Assembly (NCBI GenBank): GCA_003599015.1
Contig: QZIK01000096.1
Span: forward strand, 1-54,885
Length of the DNA: 54,885 bases
Reading direction: 5' to 3'
From: Desulfobacteraceae bacterium
GTDB taxonomy: Bacteria; Desulfobacterota; DSM-4660; Desulfatiglandales; Desulfatiglandaceae
Within the stretch, counting starts at the first letter, position 1. Each line of letters begins with the position of its first letter. Under the pieces are notes generated by a model. The model ran no database searches. It saw nothing but the letters and a program-made list of their open reading frames with translations, and was not told the origin of the DNA. Positions 8,501 to 17,179 of the stretch are shown one piece after another. A program made the translations under genes and the position numbers.

Positions 8501-10003
8501 ATGAAGATACTATTATTGGAACACCCGCGGAGTGTCCATCCGGAACGGTGTAACGACATCGCCAACACTCCTCTTTCTTCGTGTCTTCTAACGGGTTATG
8601 CAGCAGGTATGCTGAAAAGCAAGGGACACCATGTGGAAATTGTGGAGGGGCATCTGGACAGGCTGTCTTATCCAGAAATTGAAAAGATTGTGAGTGCCGC
8701 AAAACCCGATTTACTTGGCGTCCACATGGTCTACCACTGGAAAAATGACATGGCATTATTCAGTTTCCTGGAAAAGGTGAAATATGAGGGGATCTCTCCT
8801 TATATAACCGCTTATGGTTTTTATCCCACTTTCGCTTTTGAGGATATCTTGACAGCCTGTCCTGCTATTGACGCGGTAATCACAGGAGAGCCGGAGGCGA
8901 CTTTTGTTGACCTGGCCGAAGCCCTGGCACAAAACGCATCTCCTGGAAATATTCCCGGCCTGACCTGGAGGGACGAAAGTGGCAAGATCGTTGCCTTAAG
9001 GCGAAAGCCGGTGGAAGACTTGGACAGTCTCCCTTTTCCTGTGAGAACGGGGGCCATGTTTCGCCTTCCTGAGGTGAACATCCAGGGAAGCAGGGGGTGT
9101 TACGGGGGATGCACCTTTTGCTATATCAACCCCTTTTATGGCCAGCGGGCGGTCTGGCGTGGACGGAGTCCCGAAAATATCGCGGCGGAGATAGATGAGA
9201 TCATTTGCCAAAGGGGAGTAACAGATTTCTACTTCACTGATCCCAACTTTTTCGGTCCAGGGCAAAGAGGCCAGGAAAGGGCGCGGCACCTGGCATCGCT
9301 CTTGAAACCAAGACATATCCGGTTTGGAATTGAGGCCCGGGTCAATGATATCCACGATGAAACCATAGAAACCCTGGTGGATGCCGGTCTTCGTCATATC
9401 CTAATCGGGCTTGAGAGCGGAAGAGACCATTCCCTGAAACGGATTAACAAGATGACCACCGTGGCTGAGAATGAAAGGGCCATTCGTATCTTGCGCAAAC
9501 ACGGCATAGGGCCCAATATCGGGTTTATTATGTTTGAACCGGACTCCTCGTTGGAGGACGTGCGGATCAACTTTGAGTTCCTGCGGAGAAACAACCTTCT
9601 TCAACATCTTCCGGTTACGGCCAATGTGCTGTACCACCACCAAATCATACTGAAGGGAACTCCAGCTTATCAAAGGCTTCACGAGGAAGGGCGGTTAGAA
9701 ATCTTGTCTTCTTCAACATATGAAGGTGTTACGGCCTTTACCGACCATAAAGTTGCAGTGCTTGCTGAAATAATGAGAAAAATTACTAACTTTATTTTCG
9801 TCCGTATGGCAGGAATCTGGAGTGGGAAGGAGCAGGAACCTGTTGATGGACCGAAAAAAAATTCCCAAATCAACGGCCTTTTGGTGCAATGGTTTGAAAC
9901 GGTTTTAAATGGGCTGGAGGCCGGGGAACTCTTCTCAGACGATAGAAAGGTTCGTTTTATTTATGAAGCTGAAAAAGCAGTAAACCAAATCTTGCAGGAA
10001 TAG
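8501..10003 (+). CDS. bzaE: B12-binding-domain radical SAM protein, BzaE-like
   Basis: Radical SAM CX3CX2C (SRGCYGGCTFCYINPF) and B12-binding-like N-terminus. Immediately follows the BzaD-like gene. Confidence 0.8.
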   Translation: MKILLLEHPRSVHPERCNDIANTPLSSCLLTGYAAGMLKSKGHHVEIVEGHLDRLSYPEIEKIVSAAKPDLLGVHMVYHWKNDMALFSFLEKVKYEGISPYITAYGFYPTFAFEDILTACPAIDAVITGEPEATFVDLAEALAQNASPGNIPGLTWRDESGKIVALRRKPVEDLDSLPFPVRTGAMFRLPEVNIQGSRGCYGGCTFCYINPFYGQRAVWRGRSPENIAAEIDEIICQRGVTDFYFTDPNFFGPGQRGQERARHLASLLKPRHIRFGIEARVNDIHDETIETLVDAGLRHILIGLESGRDHSLKRINKMTTVAENERAIRILRKHGIGPNIGFIMFEPDSSLEDVRINFEFLRRNNLLQHLPVTANVLYHHQIILKGTPAYQRLHEEGRLEILSSSTYEGVTAFTDHKVAVLAEIMRKITNFIFVRMAGIWSGKEQEPVDGPKKNSQINGLLVQWFETVLNGLEAGELFSDDRKVRFIYEAEKAVNQILQE

Positions 10004-10057
10004 AGCCGTTAAAAGCATAAGTTGCCAGATATTTATGGGTATCCTTTTGATACCGGA

Positions 10058-10450
10058 TTAGCTCTGTGGTTGATTTCCTGCGCTGGCTGTCGCGGTAATT
10101 TTAATGCCCCCGCGAGGCTTTTGGATAACGGTTGCCTTGCACCAGAGTGGCTTACAAGCATCATATATGTCTTGAGCAATCTGGGCTGCCAGGGCTTCAC
10201 AGAACACCCCTTCATTGCGGTAGCTCCATAGATAAAGCTTGAGACTTTTGCTTTCTAGACAGTGGTTGTCCGGGGCGTATTCGATCACAACCGTTTCCCA
10301 GTCAGGCTGCCCGGTAACAGGGCAGAGGCTAGTGACCTCATCGCTTTCCATTACTACTTTTTCTACACCTTGAGGTTTTGGAAAAACTTCTAGGTTCCGG
10401 CTGGGTTTACGAACATTCTTGCCAAGAGCTTCAAAATCAAACTGACTCAA
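10058..10450 (-). CDS. queF: NADPH-dependent 7-cyano-7-deazaguanine reductase QueF
   Basis: MESDEVTSLCPVTGQPDWETVVIEYAPDNHCLESKSLKLYLWSYRNEGVFCEALAAQI is characteristic of QueF. Confidence 0.96.
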   Translation of the reverse strand: MSQFDFEALGKNVRKPSRNLEVFPKPQGVEKVVMESDEVTSLCPVTGQPDWETVVIEYAPDNHCLESKSLKLYLWSYRNEGVFCEALAAQIAQDIYDACKPLWCKATVIQKPRGGIKITATASAGNQPQS

Positions 10451-10452
10451 TA

Positions 10453-11142
10453 TTATGCCTCCAAGCTAAACGGATTGTATTTAATACCGTGATCAAAGGT
10501 ATCGAGGGACTCTTTACGTTTCACCCAGTTTACCAGCAAGTAAGTTAGCGGGGTTGCTGCTATCTCATAACCAACTTTCCAAACGTATTGAGCTAAAATT
10601 ATGGATACAAGCAAAGAGAGAGGAACTTTACCGGCAAAGACAATACTTATAAAAACTACAGTGTCTATGCCTTGACCGACAACAGTTGACCCTATCGTTC
10701 TGGTCCAAAGCCATCGGCCGTTGGTAAGCAACTTCATCTTTGATAACAAAGCTGAATTAGAAAATTCACCGACAAAATAGGCTGTCAAAGAAGCTATGAC
10801 GATCCTTGGGGTAATGCCTAAGACGGCAGCATAAGCCTCTTGATGAATCCAAAATTCAGGGTAAGGCAATTGCAGAACCAGCATAAATACTAATGCCATA
10901 AAAGCGTTGGCTGCAAACCCTATCCAAATTACGAGCCGGGAGCGCTTAAAGCCGTAAACCTCTGTTAATACATCTCCAAAAATATAAGTTAATGGAAAGA
11001 GAATTACTGCCGCAGGGAGTACTATTCCAAATACTTGGATTAGTTTTCCGGCTACGATGTTGGAAATTAGAAGGCAGGTTACAAAGAAACAGGACAGGAT
11101 TAAGAATACCGGGGATACTTCTCCTGGGGAATGTTTAACCAT
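10453..11142 (-). CDS. yhhQ: VUT family queuosine-precursor transporter
   Basis: Polytopic: NIVAGKLIQVFGIVLPAAVILFPLTYIFGDVLTEVYGFKRSR...GQGIDTVVFISIVFAG; adjacent to queF. Start at 11142 after SD AAGGAGG. Confidence 0.93.
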   Translation of the reverse strand: MVKHSPGEVSPVFLILSCFFVTCLLISNIVAGKLIQVFGIVLPAAVILFPLTYIFGDVLTEVYGFKRSRLVIWIGFAANAFMALVFMLVLQLPYPEFWIHQEAYAAVLGITPRIVIASLTAYFVGEFSNSALLSKMKLLTNGRWLWTRTIGSTVVGQGIDTVVFISIVFAGKVPLSLLVSIILAQYVWKVGYEIAATPLTYLLVNWVKRKESLDTFDHGIKYNPFSLEA

Positions 11143-11149
11143 GCTTTTA

Positions 11150-11190
11150 CCTCCTTGTTTTGTTGAGGCGGGTGGCTGCAACCGCCAAAA
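11150..11190 (-). promoter_or_regulatory. preQ1-I riboswitch aptamer (overlapping the SD of yhhQ)
   Basis: Reverse strand: TTGGCGGTTGCAGCCACCCGCCTCAACAAAACAAGGAGG. P1 is GGCGG/CCGCC and the A-rich tail AACAAAACAAGG resembles the T. tengcongensis preQ1-I aptamer (CUGGGUCGCAGUAACCCCAGUUAACAAAACAAGGG). It sits upstream of queuosine genes. Confidence 0.88.
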
Positions 11191-11261
11191 AGCATTGTTT
11201 AAATAGCTAGACCTAATCAGGAAAAACTATGCTTATCACCTCCGTAACTTTTATAAACTTA

Positions 11262-11290
11262 AACATAACTGATAATACTATTGGTGTCAA
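11262..11290 (-). promoter_or_regulatory. Sigma-A-type promoter for yhhQ-queF
   Basis: Reverse strand TTGACA (11290-11285), N17, TATGTT (11267-11262). Confidence 0.55.
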
Positions 11291-11501
11291 TCAATTTCTC
11301 ATTATTTTCATTATTTCTGCTCCGTCTATGATATTATCAGGATCGGGGTTAAGCCTTTCCGGTGGACAGCAGCAAAGATTTGGCCAGCAAGATATTACTC
11401 AAACCAAAGGAGAAAACTACAGAAGATTGCCTATCAGGATGCTTCAGCTGATAATGTCCATGGTAAAAGGCAAAAAATATTTCCTGGAAAACTTCCAGAA
11501 A

Positions 11502-12530
11502 TTACTGCATGACCAGTACCTTGGCCCCGCGGATTTTACCTGCTTTCAGTTCCTGGAGCGCCGTGTTGGCCTCTTCCAGCCTGTACTCCTGTACTTCGGG
11601 TTTTATCGGTATTTCGGAGGCCAGGAGTAAAAATTCACTGATATCTTTACGGGTCACATTCGCCACGGATTTTATTTCTTTTTCCAGCCACAGATGCTGC
11701 TGGTAATTGATCTTTAACAGGTATTCTTTATCTGCATCTTCTTTGCGGATGGCATTTATAACCAGACGGCCTCCGCTTTGCAGGTTTTTTAATGCTTCCA
11801 GAACAGGTTTCCAAGCCGGTGTGGTGTCGATAATACAGTCTAACTTTTGAGGGGGTTCGTCTGTCGTATCACCGGTCCAGACAGCGCCCAGTTCCAGGGC
11901 GAATTCCCTTTCTTTCTGGCTCCTGGCAAAAACGAAAACCTTAACTTCAGGGAAATTATATTTAACCATTTTAAGTACAAGATGGCCTGATGCTCCAAAC
12001 CCGGTAAGGCCTAAAGATTGGCCATCCCTGAGGCTTGTCAGTTTTATGGAGCGGTAACCGATGCTTCCTGCGCATAAGAGGGGTGCTGCCTCCGTATCTG
12101 AAAAGATCTCGGGAATGCTGTAGGCAAAGCCTTCAGGTACGATCATGTACTCAGCATAACCGCCGTTTGCATCCCGTCCGGTAGCCCTGAAGCTTTCGCA
12201 GAGATTTTCATTTCCATTATTACAGCAAGAGCAGGTTCCACATGAGGAATAGATCCACCCCACACCGACTCTGTCACCGGTTTTAAACCTGCCGGCAAAC
12301 GGTCCCTTTTTTACAACGCGCCCTACGACCTGGTGACCAGGGACGACAGGGAAAACGGAGGGCGGAGTTCTGCCTTCAATTTCATCCAGTTCTGTATGAC
12401 AGACACCACAGGCAGAAATTTTAACCAGAATTTCATTTTGCCCCGGTTCAGGAACAGGAAGATCAAGAAGTTCCAGCGGGTTAGCCTTTTCCTTCAGAGC
12501 AAAAGTTTTCGTTAAAACCATCGCTTTCAT
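11502..12530 (-). CDS. Zinc-dependent alcohol dehydrogenase family protein (MDR)
   Basis: CGVCHTELDEIEGRTPPSVFPVVPGHQVVGRV, GWIYSSCGTCSCCNNGNENLC (structural Zn), LTGFGASGHLVLKMVK. Confidence 0.9.
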   Translation of the reverse strand: MKAMVLTKTFALKEKANPLELLDLPVPEPGQNEILVKISACGVCHTELDEIEGRTPPSVFPVVPGHQVVGRVVKKGPFAGRFKTGDRVGVGWIYSSCGTCSCCNNGNENLCESFRATGRDANGGYAEYMIVPEGFAYSIPEIFSDTEAAPLLCAGSIGYRSIKLTSLRDGQSLGLTGFGASGHLVLKMVKYNFPEVKVFVFARSQKEREFALELGAVWTGDTTDEPPQKLDCIIDTTPAWKPVLEALKNLQSGGRLVINAIRKEDADKEYLLKINYQQHLWLEKEIKSVANVTRKDISEFLLLASEIPIKPEVQEYRLEEANTALQELKAGKIRGAKVLVMQ

Positions 12531-12797
12531 CGGGAACTCCCCCTTTTGCAGCAAGCTTACCTGCTAACCTGTTATTCGCAGCTTAAAAACCTGTACTTAG
12601 TATATATTGTTAGATAAAAAACAGCAATCATATTGTTAAATTGTTAAGGGGACAGCTGTTGTCAGGGGATGCAGTGCAAGGGCAAAAGAAGATTTGTTCC
12701 CCGGAGTGAACCGGATCCCAGCTTTTTCCGTCTAAAGTGTTAAAAGGAAAAAAAACGCTTTTATGCTAAAAAAAATGCTGCGAAAGAGGCTCTAGCC

Positions 12798-13538
12798 ATG
12801 AAAAAGATTATTTTTACAATACTACTTATTGTTTTTCCTTTATTTTTAATTACCGCCGCCTTTATCGTAATAAAAACTTATGGGGACGTGGCCCAGGATC
12901 TCTGGCTGCAGCGCGGCGATATAATTCAAAATATGGAAATAAAAATTCCACCGGGTATTGGCGAGCCCCACTCCCCGGTGGAAGAGATCCCGGAAGATGA
13001 GCTGACAGCAGCTGATTTAATCCTGCTGGGAGCCCGGCAGGAGGTAAAAAACAGGACCTTCTACGATGCCTCCTATGCAGTCTTAAGCTACCCTGGCGGA
13101 GATGTTTCTCCTGACCGGGGTGCCTGTACCGATGTTGTAATCCGTGCTTTTCGTTATGCTGGCGTAGATCTGCAGCAGCTGATTCATGAGGATATGAAGG
13201 AAAATTTCCGTCTTTATCTTCAAAAATGGGGATTGAGCGGTCCCGACCCGAATATTGATCACCGCCGTGTTCCCAACCAGGTGCGCTTTTTTGAACGCCA
13301 CGGCCTGCCGCTGACACTGGAGGTTGAAGGACACCTGGATGAGTGGCATTGGGGAGATGTGGTTTACTGGCGCTTTCCGGACGGGCGTGACCACTGCGGC
13401 ATTGTCAGCGACCGTACCGGAAAAAACGGCATTCCCCTGGTCATTCACAATGCCGGCCTGACCAGGGAAGAAGACTGCCTTTTAAGGTGGGAAATAACGG
13501 GGCACTTTCGTTATCCTGTCAGCTCTGAACAGCCGTAG
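12798..13538 (+). CDS. DUF1287 family protein
   Basis: SPDRGACTDVVIRAFRYAGVDLQQLIHEDM...DPNIDHRRVPNQVRFFERHG...WGDVVYWRFPDGRDHCGIVSD. Confidence 0.85.
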   Translation: MKKIIFTILLIVFPLFLITAAFIVIKTYGDVAQDLWLQRGDIIQNMEIKIPPGIGEPHSPVEEIPEDELTAADLILLGARQEVKNRTFYDASYAVLSYPGGDVSPDRGACTDVVIRAFRYAGVDLQQLIHEDMKENFRLYLQKWGLSGPDPNIDHRRVPNQVRFFERHGLPLTLEVEGHLDEWHWGDVVYWRFPDGRDHCGIVSDRTGKNGIPLVIHNAGLTREEDCLLRWEITGHFRYPVSSEQP

Positions 13539-13694
13539 GTTTTTTTCTGCCTTAATCTTTCAATATTTTGTCTGTATTAGTTTACAACTTTTTCTGTTTC
13601 TTAGCACCTGATACCCCTAATTCCATAGTTTTAATAAGGATGTTATGGTATGATAATATAAAGAAAGCTGGAACGAACGAGGGAGGGAAGATTA

Positions 13695-14183
13695 TTGAAC
13701 CGCTTGTACCGATCTCAGAAAAACAGGATCATCGGTGGAGTGGCCGGGGGCCTGGCCGAATATTTTGACGTAGATGTAGTGCTCGTGCGGGTATTATGGG
13801 TGCTGGCTATATTTATCGGCGGCGGCGGGCTGATCGCCTACATTATCGCCTGGATTATTATACCGGAAGAAAAAAGGGTTTCCGGCAAAGGAAGGAAAAT
13901 TGACAGGAGTAAAACAAAGCCTGAAGGAGATGCCCCTGCAGAGGATGCTTCCGAAGACGCAGGCAGTGTTCCGGAGGCAGCAAATATAGAAGAAGAAACC
14001 GAAAAGGTACAGCAGGCCAGGGCCAGAAGGCGGCGCAATGCCGGCCTGGTACTGATAGGCCTGGGAGTTATTTTCCTGGTGCGCCAGGTTTTCGGGTTTG
14101 TTTTCCATTACTTGTGGCCGCTGCTGTTTATTGCTCTCGGTGCCTTTTTTCTTTTGCGTAACGGGAAGGAGGAGGGACGGTGA
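13695..14183 (+). CDS. PspC domain-containing membrane protein
   Basis: MNRLYRSQKNRIIGGVAGGLAEYFDVDVVLVRVLWVLAIFIGGGGLIAYIIAWIIIPEE. TTG start after GAGGGAGG. Confidence 0.9.
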   Translation: MNRLYRSQKNRIIGGVAGGLAEYFDVDVVLVRVLWVLAIFIGGGGLIAYIIAWIIIPEEKRVSGKGRKIDRSKTKPEGDAPAEDASEDAGSVPEAANIEEETEKVQQARARRRRNAGLVLIGLGVIFLVRQVFGFVFHYLWPLLFIALGAFFLLRNGKEEGR

Positions 14184-15118
14184 GAGTAAGTACATTTCTG
14201 GCAGGAGCTCTGTTTATCCTGGCAGGTGTTGTCCTTTTTATGGAAAAATTAGGTTACAGCTGGTGGGGGTTTTCCGGGCAGGTGCTAAGCTATTGGCCCG
14301 TAATCCTGATCATTATCGGAATCAGCCTTTTCTGGGGCGGTAAAATCCCGCGCTGGCTGGCCTTCGCTTTCATTGTTATCCTGGTGGGCGGAGTTGTGGC
14401 TTTGGCCCTGGTGGCCCCTAAATCCCGTTATCCTTTTTTAGAGGACAGGAGGACAACCCTTACAGTGGATCATACTCAATATGCTGAACTCTCTGCCGGG
14501 GAGCTGTCTGTCAGGTTTGGCGGGGGCAGAATAAATCTTGGTTCTTCGGCCGGGAATTGGTTTGAGGGAGACTTCCGGGGACATGCGGGGGCAGCTTCTT
14601 CTGTGGAAGAACAAAAGGGAAGGCTTAAAATAGCGCTCCGCCAGCCGCAAAGAACATGGCGGCCCGGCAGGGATTATATAAACAACTGGGAAATGTTCTT
14701 ATCGCCGGATTTACCGTGGGATATTTCCCTGCATGCCGGGGCTGTGGAAGGAAATTTAAACCTTGTGGGGATACCTCTGCGTAATCTTAAAATAGAACTG
14801 GGCGCAGGAGCTTTGGAGGTTAAACTGGGGGATAACGGCAGTCATACTGCCGTCAAAATAAGTTCCGGGGCTTCCGATATAAGAATCAAGGTCCCCGAGG
14901 ATACGGGGGTTAGTGTCACGCATAAAGGAGCCCTTACGGACACCAACCTGAAAGAGCTGGGTTGGGCCCAGGTCAGTGATCGTTATATTTCTCCCGGTTA
15001 TGAAGAAGCTGCTGCGAGAATTGACCTTAATATCGAGACAGCGGTTGGCCACTTTCAGCTGGAGGTGCTCCCGGCCTCCCGGCTGATGCCGGGATCAGGC
15101 CCTGCCAACCAGGTATAA
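14180..15118 (+). CDS. LiaF-like / DUF5668-type membrane protein with beta-rich C-terminal domain
   Basis: N-terminal TM helices (GALFILAGVVLFMEKLGYSWW...YWPVILIIIGISLFWGG) followed by a repetitive 'toastrack'-like soluble region. Overlaps the pspC-like gene. Confidence 0.65.
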   Translation: MRVSTFLAGALFILAGVVLFMEKLGYSWWGFSGQVLSYWPVILIIIGISLFWGGKIPRWLAFAFIVILVGGVVALALVAPKSRYPFLEDRRTTLTVDHTQYAELSAGELSVRFGGGRINLGSSAGNWFEGDFRGHAGAASSVEEQKGRLKIALRQPQRTWRPGRDYINNWEMFLSPDLPWDISLHAGAVEGNLNLVGIPLRNLKIELGAGALEVKLGDNGSHTAVKISSGASDIRIKVPEDTGVSVTHKGALTDTNLKELGWAQVSDRYISPGYEEAAARIDLNIETAVGHFQLEVLPASRLMPGSGPANQV

Positions 15119-15234
15119 ACAATAACCTGACGGGTGCAAAATATTCTCAGGAAAGTAATAAGAGCAATTTAAAGCGAATGGGGCTGATCCTAAATCATTA
15201 TTGGGAACAACCCCATCAATTTATAGCCGTATCA

Positions 15235-15969
15235 TTATAAATAATAAACCATGACCATACCCGTTAAAATGCCTGCTGTTATGCCCAGGATAGCGATATG
15301 GGCGCTGGTGAGCCTGTATACATCGGGAATTAGTTCGTCGCACACAATATAAAGCATGGCCCCGGCAGCAAAACCCAGTGACAGGCTTAGGAAGGAAAGG
15401 GAAATATGGCCCGACAGTGCTCCTAAAAAGGCGCCTATGCCCATAGGCAGACCTGCCATCAGCGTAATGGCAAAGGACTTTACCCGGCCCATACCCCCAA
15501 TATACAGGGGGAAGGCCACAGCGATGCCTTCGGGAATGTTATGTACGGCAATTAAAAGCGCCAGGGTAATTCCCATACCGATAGAGGAAGCAAATCCCGC
15601 ACCGATTGCTATGCCTTCGGGAAAATTATGCAGGGCGATTCCCGTAGCGATCAGGACGCCTTTTTTAACGTAGACCCCTCCTGCTACTTCTTCGCTCACA
15701 TAATGACTGTGGGGGAAATAGTTGTCCAGAAAAACGAACGCCAGGATGCCCAGCAACAGGCCTGCAACGGTGTGCAGAAAGCTGTTGCCTGCTGCTTTTT
15801 GCAGTAACTCCATGAAAACGATGGAAAGCATAATGCCGGCAGAAATCCCCAGCATTATGCCCAGCACCTTATGGGAGGGCTTTGCGAACAAAAAGGCTAA
15901 AATGCCTCCAATACCTGTTCCCATAGTTCCGGCAACTAAACCTATAAGCGTTATTTCAAACCAGCTCAT
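15235..15969 (-). CDS. ZIP family metal transporter
   Basis: ALHNFPEGIAIGAGFASS, AVHNIPEGIAVAFPLYI, LGFAAGAMLYIVCDELIPD are ZIP TM4/TM5 motifs. Confidence 0.95.
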   Translation of the reverse strand: MSWFEITLIGLVAGTMGTGIGGILAFLFAKPSHKVLGIMLGISAGIMLSIVFMELLQKAAGNSFLHTVAGLLLGILAFVFLDNYFPHSHYVSEEVAGGVYVKKGVLIATGIALHNFPEGIAIGAGFASSIGMGITLALLIAVHNIPEGIAVAFPLYIGGMGRVKSFAITLMAGLPMGIGAFLGALSGHISLSFLSLSLGFAAGAMLYIVCDELIPDVYRLTSAHIAILGITAGILTGMVMVYYL

Positions 15970-16020
15970 TTTGCACTGTTTGTCCTTTTTATTATAAAGA
16001 ATTCTTTTGAGGGGTATTAT

Positions 16021-16056
16021 TCATTTTAAAATAATGCTAACATTATTTTAAATGAG
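16021..16056. promoter_or_regulatory. Palindromic operator candidate upstream of the ZIP gene
   Basis: TCATTTTAAAATAATG-CTAA-CATTATTTTAAATGA: inverted repeat with one unpaired base, about 50 bp upstream of the ZIP start. Confidence 0.5.
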
Positions 16057-16061
16057 GCGCA

Positions 16062-16310
16062 AGTAAAAAATGGTTTGCCACCTTCGGTGATCTATTTTTA
16101 ATTGCCTGTTCCACATTTTTTGCTCTTTATTTTTATCTGCAGTTTGTACCCACTAAAATGCTTACCAGAGGTATTAATGGAGCAACGGCCTTTGAAATCT
16201 TTATGAGTATAATTTTTATACTTATCGTGTTGGAAGCAACCCGTCGTTTTATTGGTCTGCCGCTGGTTTTTGTAGGTGGAACGCCCGGGCATATCCGGGT
16301 TAAATGTTGA
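16062..16310 (+). pseudogene. Fragment of a TRAP transporter fused permease (4TM/12TM type)
   Basis: In-frame translation: SKKWFATFGDLFLIACSTFFALYFYLQFVPTKMLTRGINGATAFEIFMSIIFILIVLEATRRFIGLPLVFVGG. The 'VLEATRR-GLPL' segment is typical of the family. No start and no continuation. Confidence 0.6.
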
Positions 16311-16386
16311 AGAGTTAAATCAATTCCTGGAAGAGGGGGACTATAGAAAATAAGAAAAGGAAGTAACAGATAGCGGATATTGCTTT

Positions 16387-16980
16387 TTAATGTTTAGGCC
16401 TGGTTTTTTTAGGAGCAGTAAAGTTAACGCCTTCCTGAAAAGCTTTCTCCAGGTTCGCGGGATCTTCAGTGATGCTTCCCTTATGGTCAAATCCCCGGAA
16501 GAAAAGGCTCCCCCTGTGTTTCAGGTTGATAACATGAAAAAATACTTTTGCTGCTTTTTCAGCGCTCTGGCAGTACTCCACGGTTTTTAGAGCGCCAACG
16601 CAGATAAAAAAAGCAGGCCTTTCTTCTTCAGGAGAAATAAAGGGTTTTTTAAGGCTGTATTTGGCATGCCACCAGCACTGGAAGCGATCCATAAACATCT
16701 TTAGCTGGGCGGACAGGGTTCCGAAATAAATGGGCGTGGCCATAACCAGGCCCTGGCAGGAGGCCACTTTTTTGTAAAGCAACTGCATGTCGTCGTTAAT
16801 GACACACTTCCCCGTTGTCGCGCAGCGATCACAGGCCTGGCAGGAACGGAAGTTAAGACTGTTTAAAGGGATCATTTCTGTCTGCCACCCTTCCCTGGCG
16901 GCTCCGTTGAGAAAAGCCTCTAACAATTGCTCACTATTGCCTCCCCGGCGAGGGCTGGCTGAAATACCTACCAGCAGCAA
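16387..16980 (-). CDS. Flavodoxin / NADPH-dependent FMN reductase family protein
   Basis: MLLVGISASPRRGGNSEQLLEAFLNGA...CQACDRCATTGKCVINDDMQLLYKKVASCQGLVMATPIYFGTLSAQLKMFMDRF. Confidence 0.92.
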   Translation of the reverse strand: MLLVGISASPRRGGNSEQLLEAFLNGAAREGWQTEMIPLNSLNFRSCQACDRCATTGKCVINDDMQLLYKKVASCQGLVMATPIYFGTLSAQLKMFMDRFQCWWHAKYSLKKPFISPEEERPAFFICVGALKTVEYCQSAEKAAKVFFHVINLKHRGSLFFRGFDHKGSITEDPANLEKAFQEGVNFTAPKKTRPKH

Positions 16981-17179
16981 GATAATCCCCCTTGGCTAAT
17001 CCTTATTAAGTTCTACAGATCAACTATACCACATACAGTAAAAGAAAAACCCCCCTCCTTGTGTTGGGCAGTTTATTTTTTTCGGGCCCCTAAATTCCTT
17101 AAAACCGGGAGCCTTAAGATTAATTATTTGCAGTGGTACGATAATCCAGCCAATGCCGCCGTTAATTTCATCTGAAAAT

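Noticed and set aside
11229-11630. 133-aa ORF containing LSGGQQQR
   Set aside because: Its 3' part is antisense to the alcohol dehydrogenase and only eight residues match an ABC signature.
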